A DNA stretch of 5,021 bases from Candidatus Coatesiibacteriota bacterium (GTDB lineage Bacteria > RBG-13-66-14), in the NCBI GenBank assembly GCA_030631385.1, contig DAOVLG010000180.1, positions 1 to 5,021 of the forward strand, given 5' to 3'. A model generated the notes under the pieces. That model was not told where the DNA came from. It saw only the letters and a list, made by a program, of their open reading frames with translations, and did no database searches. Below are positions 4,929 to 5,021 of the stretch, one piece after another. Within the stretch, counting starts at the first letter, position 1, and each line of letters opens with the position of its first letter. The translations under genes and the position numbers were made by a program.

Positions 4929-4977
4929 GGGGCGGCCCTCTGTGGCCGCCCGCTCACCGGGGGTTCCCACCCCTTTT
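4929..4977 (+). repeat. Palindromic intergenic repeat (copy C)
   Basis: GGGCGGCC-CTCTGT-GGCCGCCC (4930-4951) is a perfect 8-bp stem with a 6-base loop. It is followed by GGGG-TTCCCA-CCCC-TTTT (4960-4977), a small terminator-like hairpin. AGGGGCGGCC at 4928-4937 is shared with the element at 391-439 read on the other strand. Confidence 0.5.
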
Positions 4978-4978
4978 A

Positions 4979-5007
4979 TTGACAGGAGGCCTTGTCCGGA
5001 CTGTATT
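4979..5007 (+). promoter_or_regulatory. Possible promoter pointing out of the right edge
   Basis: TTGACA (4979-4984) is a perfect -35, followed by a 17-base spacer and TGTATT (5002-5007), four of six at -10. The consensus -35 and 17-base spacing match both paralogue promoters, though the ACGT extension is absent. The expected start near 5014 suggests a plus-strand gene beginning shortly after the window. Confidence 0.4.
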
Positions 5008-5021
5008 GTCGGTAGTGGTGA

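Overview
The window reads as chromosomal DNA from a Gram-negative-type bacterium with GC-rich genes, AT-richer gaps, strong AAAGGAG(G) ribosome binding sites and sigma70-like TTGACA promoters. Two genes encode signal-peptide-bearing, beta-rich proteins ending in the same short tail, [TS]WG[QE]IKA[TS]F. From memory, this style of exported protein (beta-sandwich, fibronectin-like domain, short WG-x-IK tail) resembles uncultured lineages around the FCB group and neighbouring candidate phyla such as Coatesbacteria or WOR-3. That placement is a weak inference. No mobile element, CRISPR array, rRNA or tRNA was seen.

Layout. Positions 1-255 (minus strand) hold the first 85 codons of a family 2 glycosyltransferase cut by the window edge; its Shine-Dalgarno lies in a perfect 7-bp hairpin. 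A 358-base gap follows, with a degenerate palindromic repeat and the terminator of the next gene. Positions 614-1657 (minus) hold a complete zinc-dependent L-threonine 3-dehydrogenase (tdh) with a GTG start and a good promoter at 1710-1739. The 494-base divergent gap 1658-2151 is AT-rich and holds two related palindromes sharing TATACTATATGT, an orphan terminator-like hairpin, and the promoter of the next gene.

Positions 2152-3294 and 3618-4736 (plus) hold tandem paralogues of 380 and 372 residues, about 66% identical over a 228-residue ungapped core by hand count. Each has a signal peptide, a beta-rich domain, a fibronectin type III-like domain and the conserved tail. Each has its own promoter with TTGACAACGT, a 17-base spacer and TAGGTT or TAGATT, and in both promoters a short inverted repeat surrounds the -10 box. 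The second gene is followed at once by a likely intrinsic terminator. Further on come a clear bidirectional terminator, another palindromic repeat and a possible promoter aimed out of the right edge.

The genes do not form an obvious pathway. tdh is a metabolic enzyme standing alone (no kbl beside it), the glycosyltransferase is probably an envelope or glycolipid enzyme, and the paralogue pair is an exported family of unknown function. The pair, its matched promoters and its shared C-terminal tail are the most interesting content.
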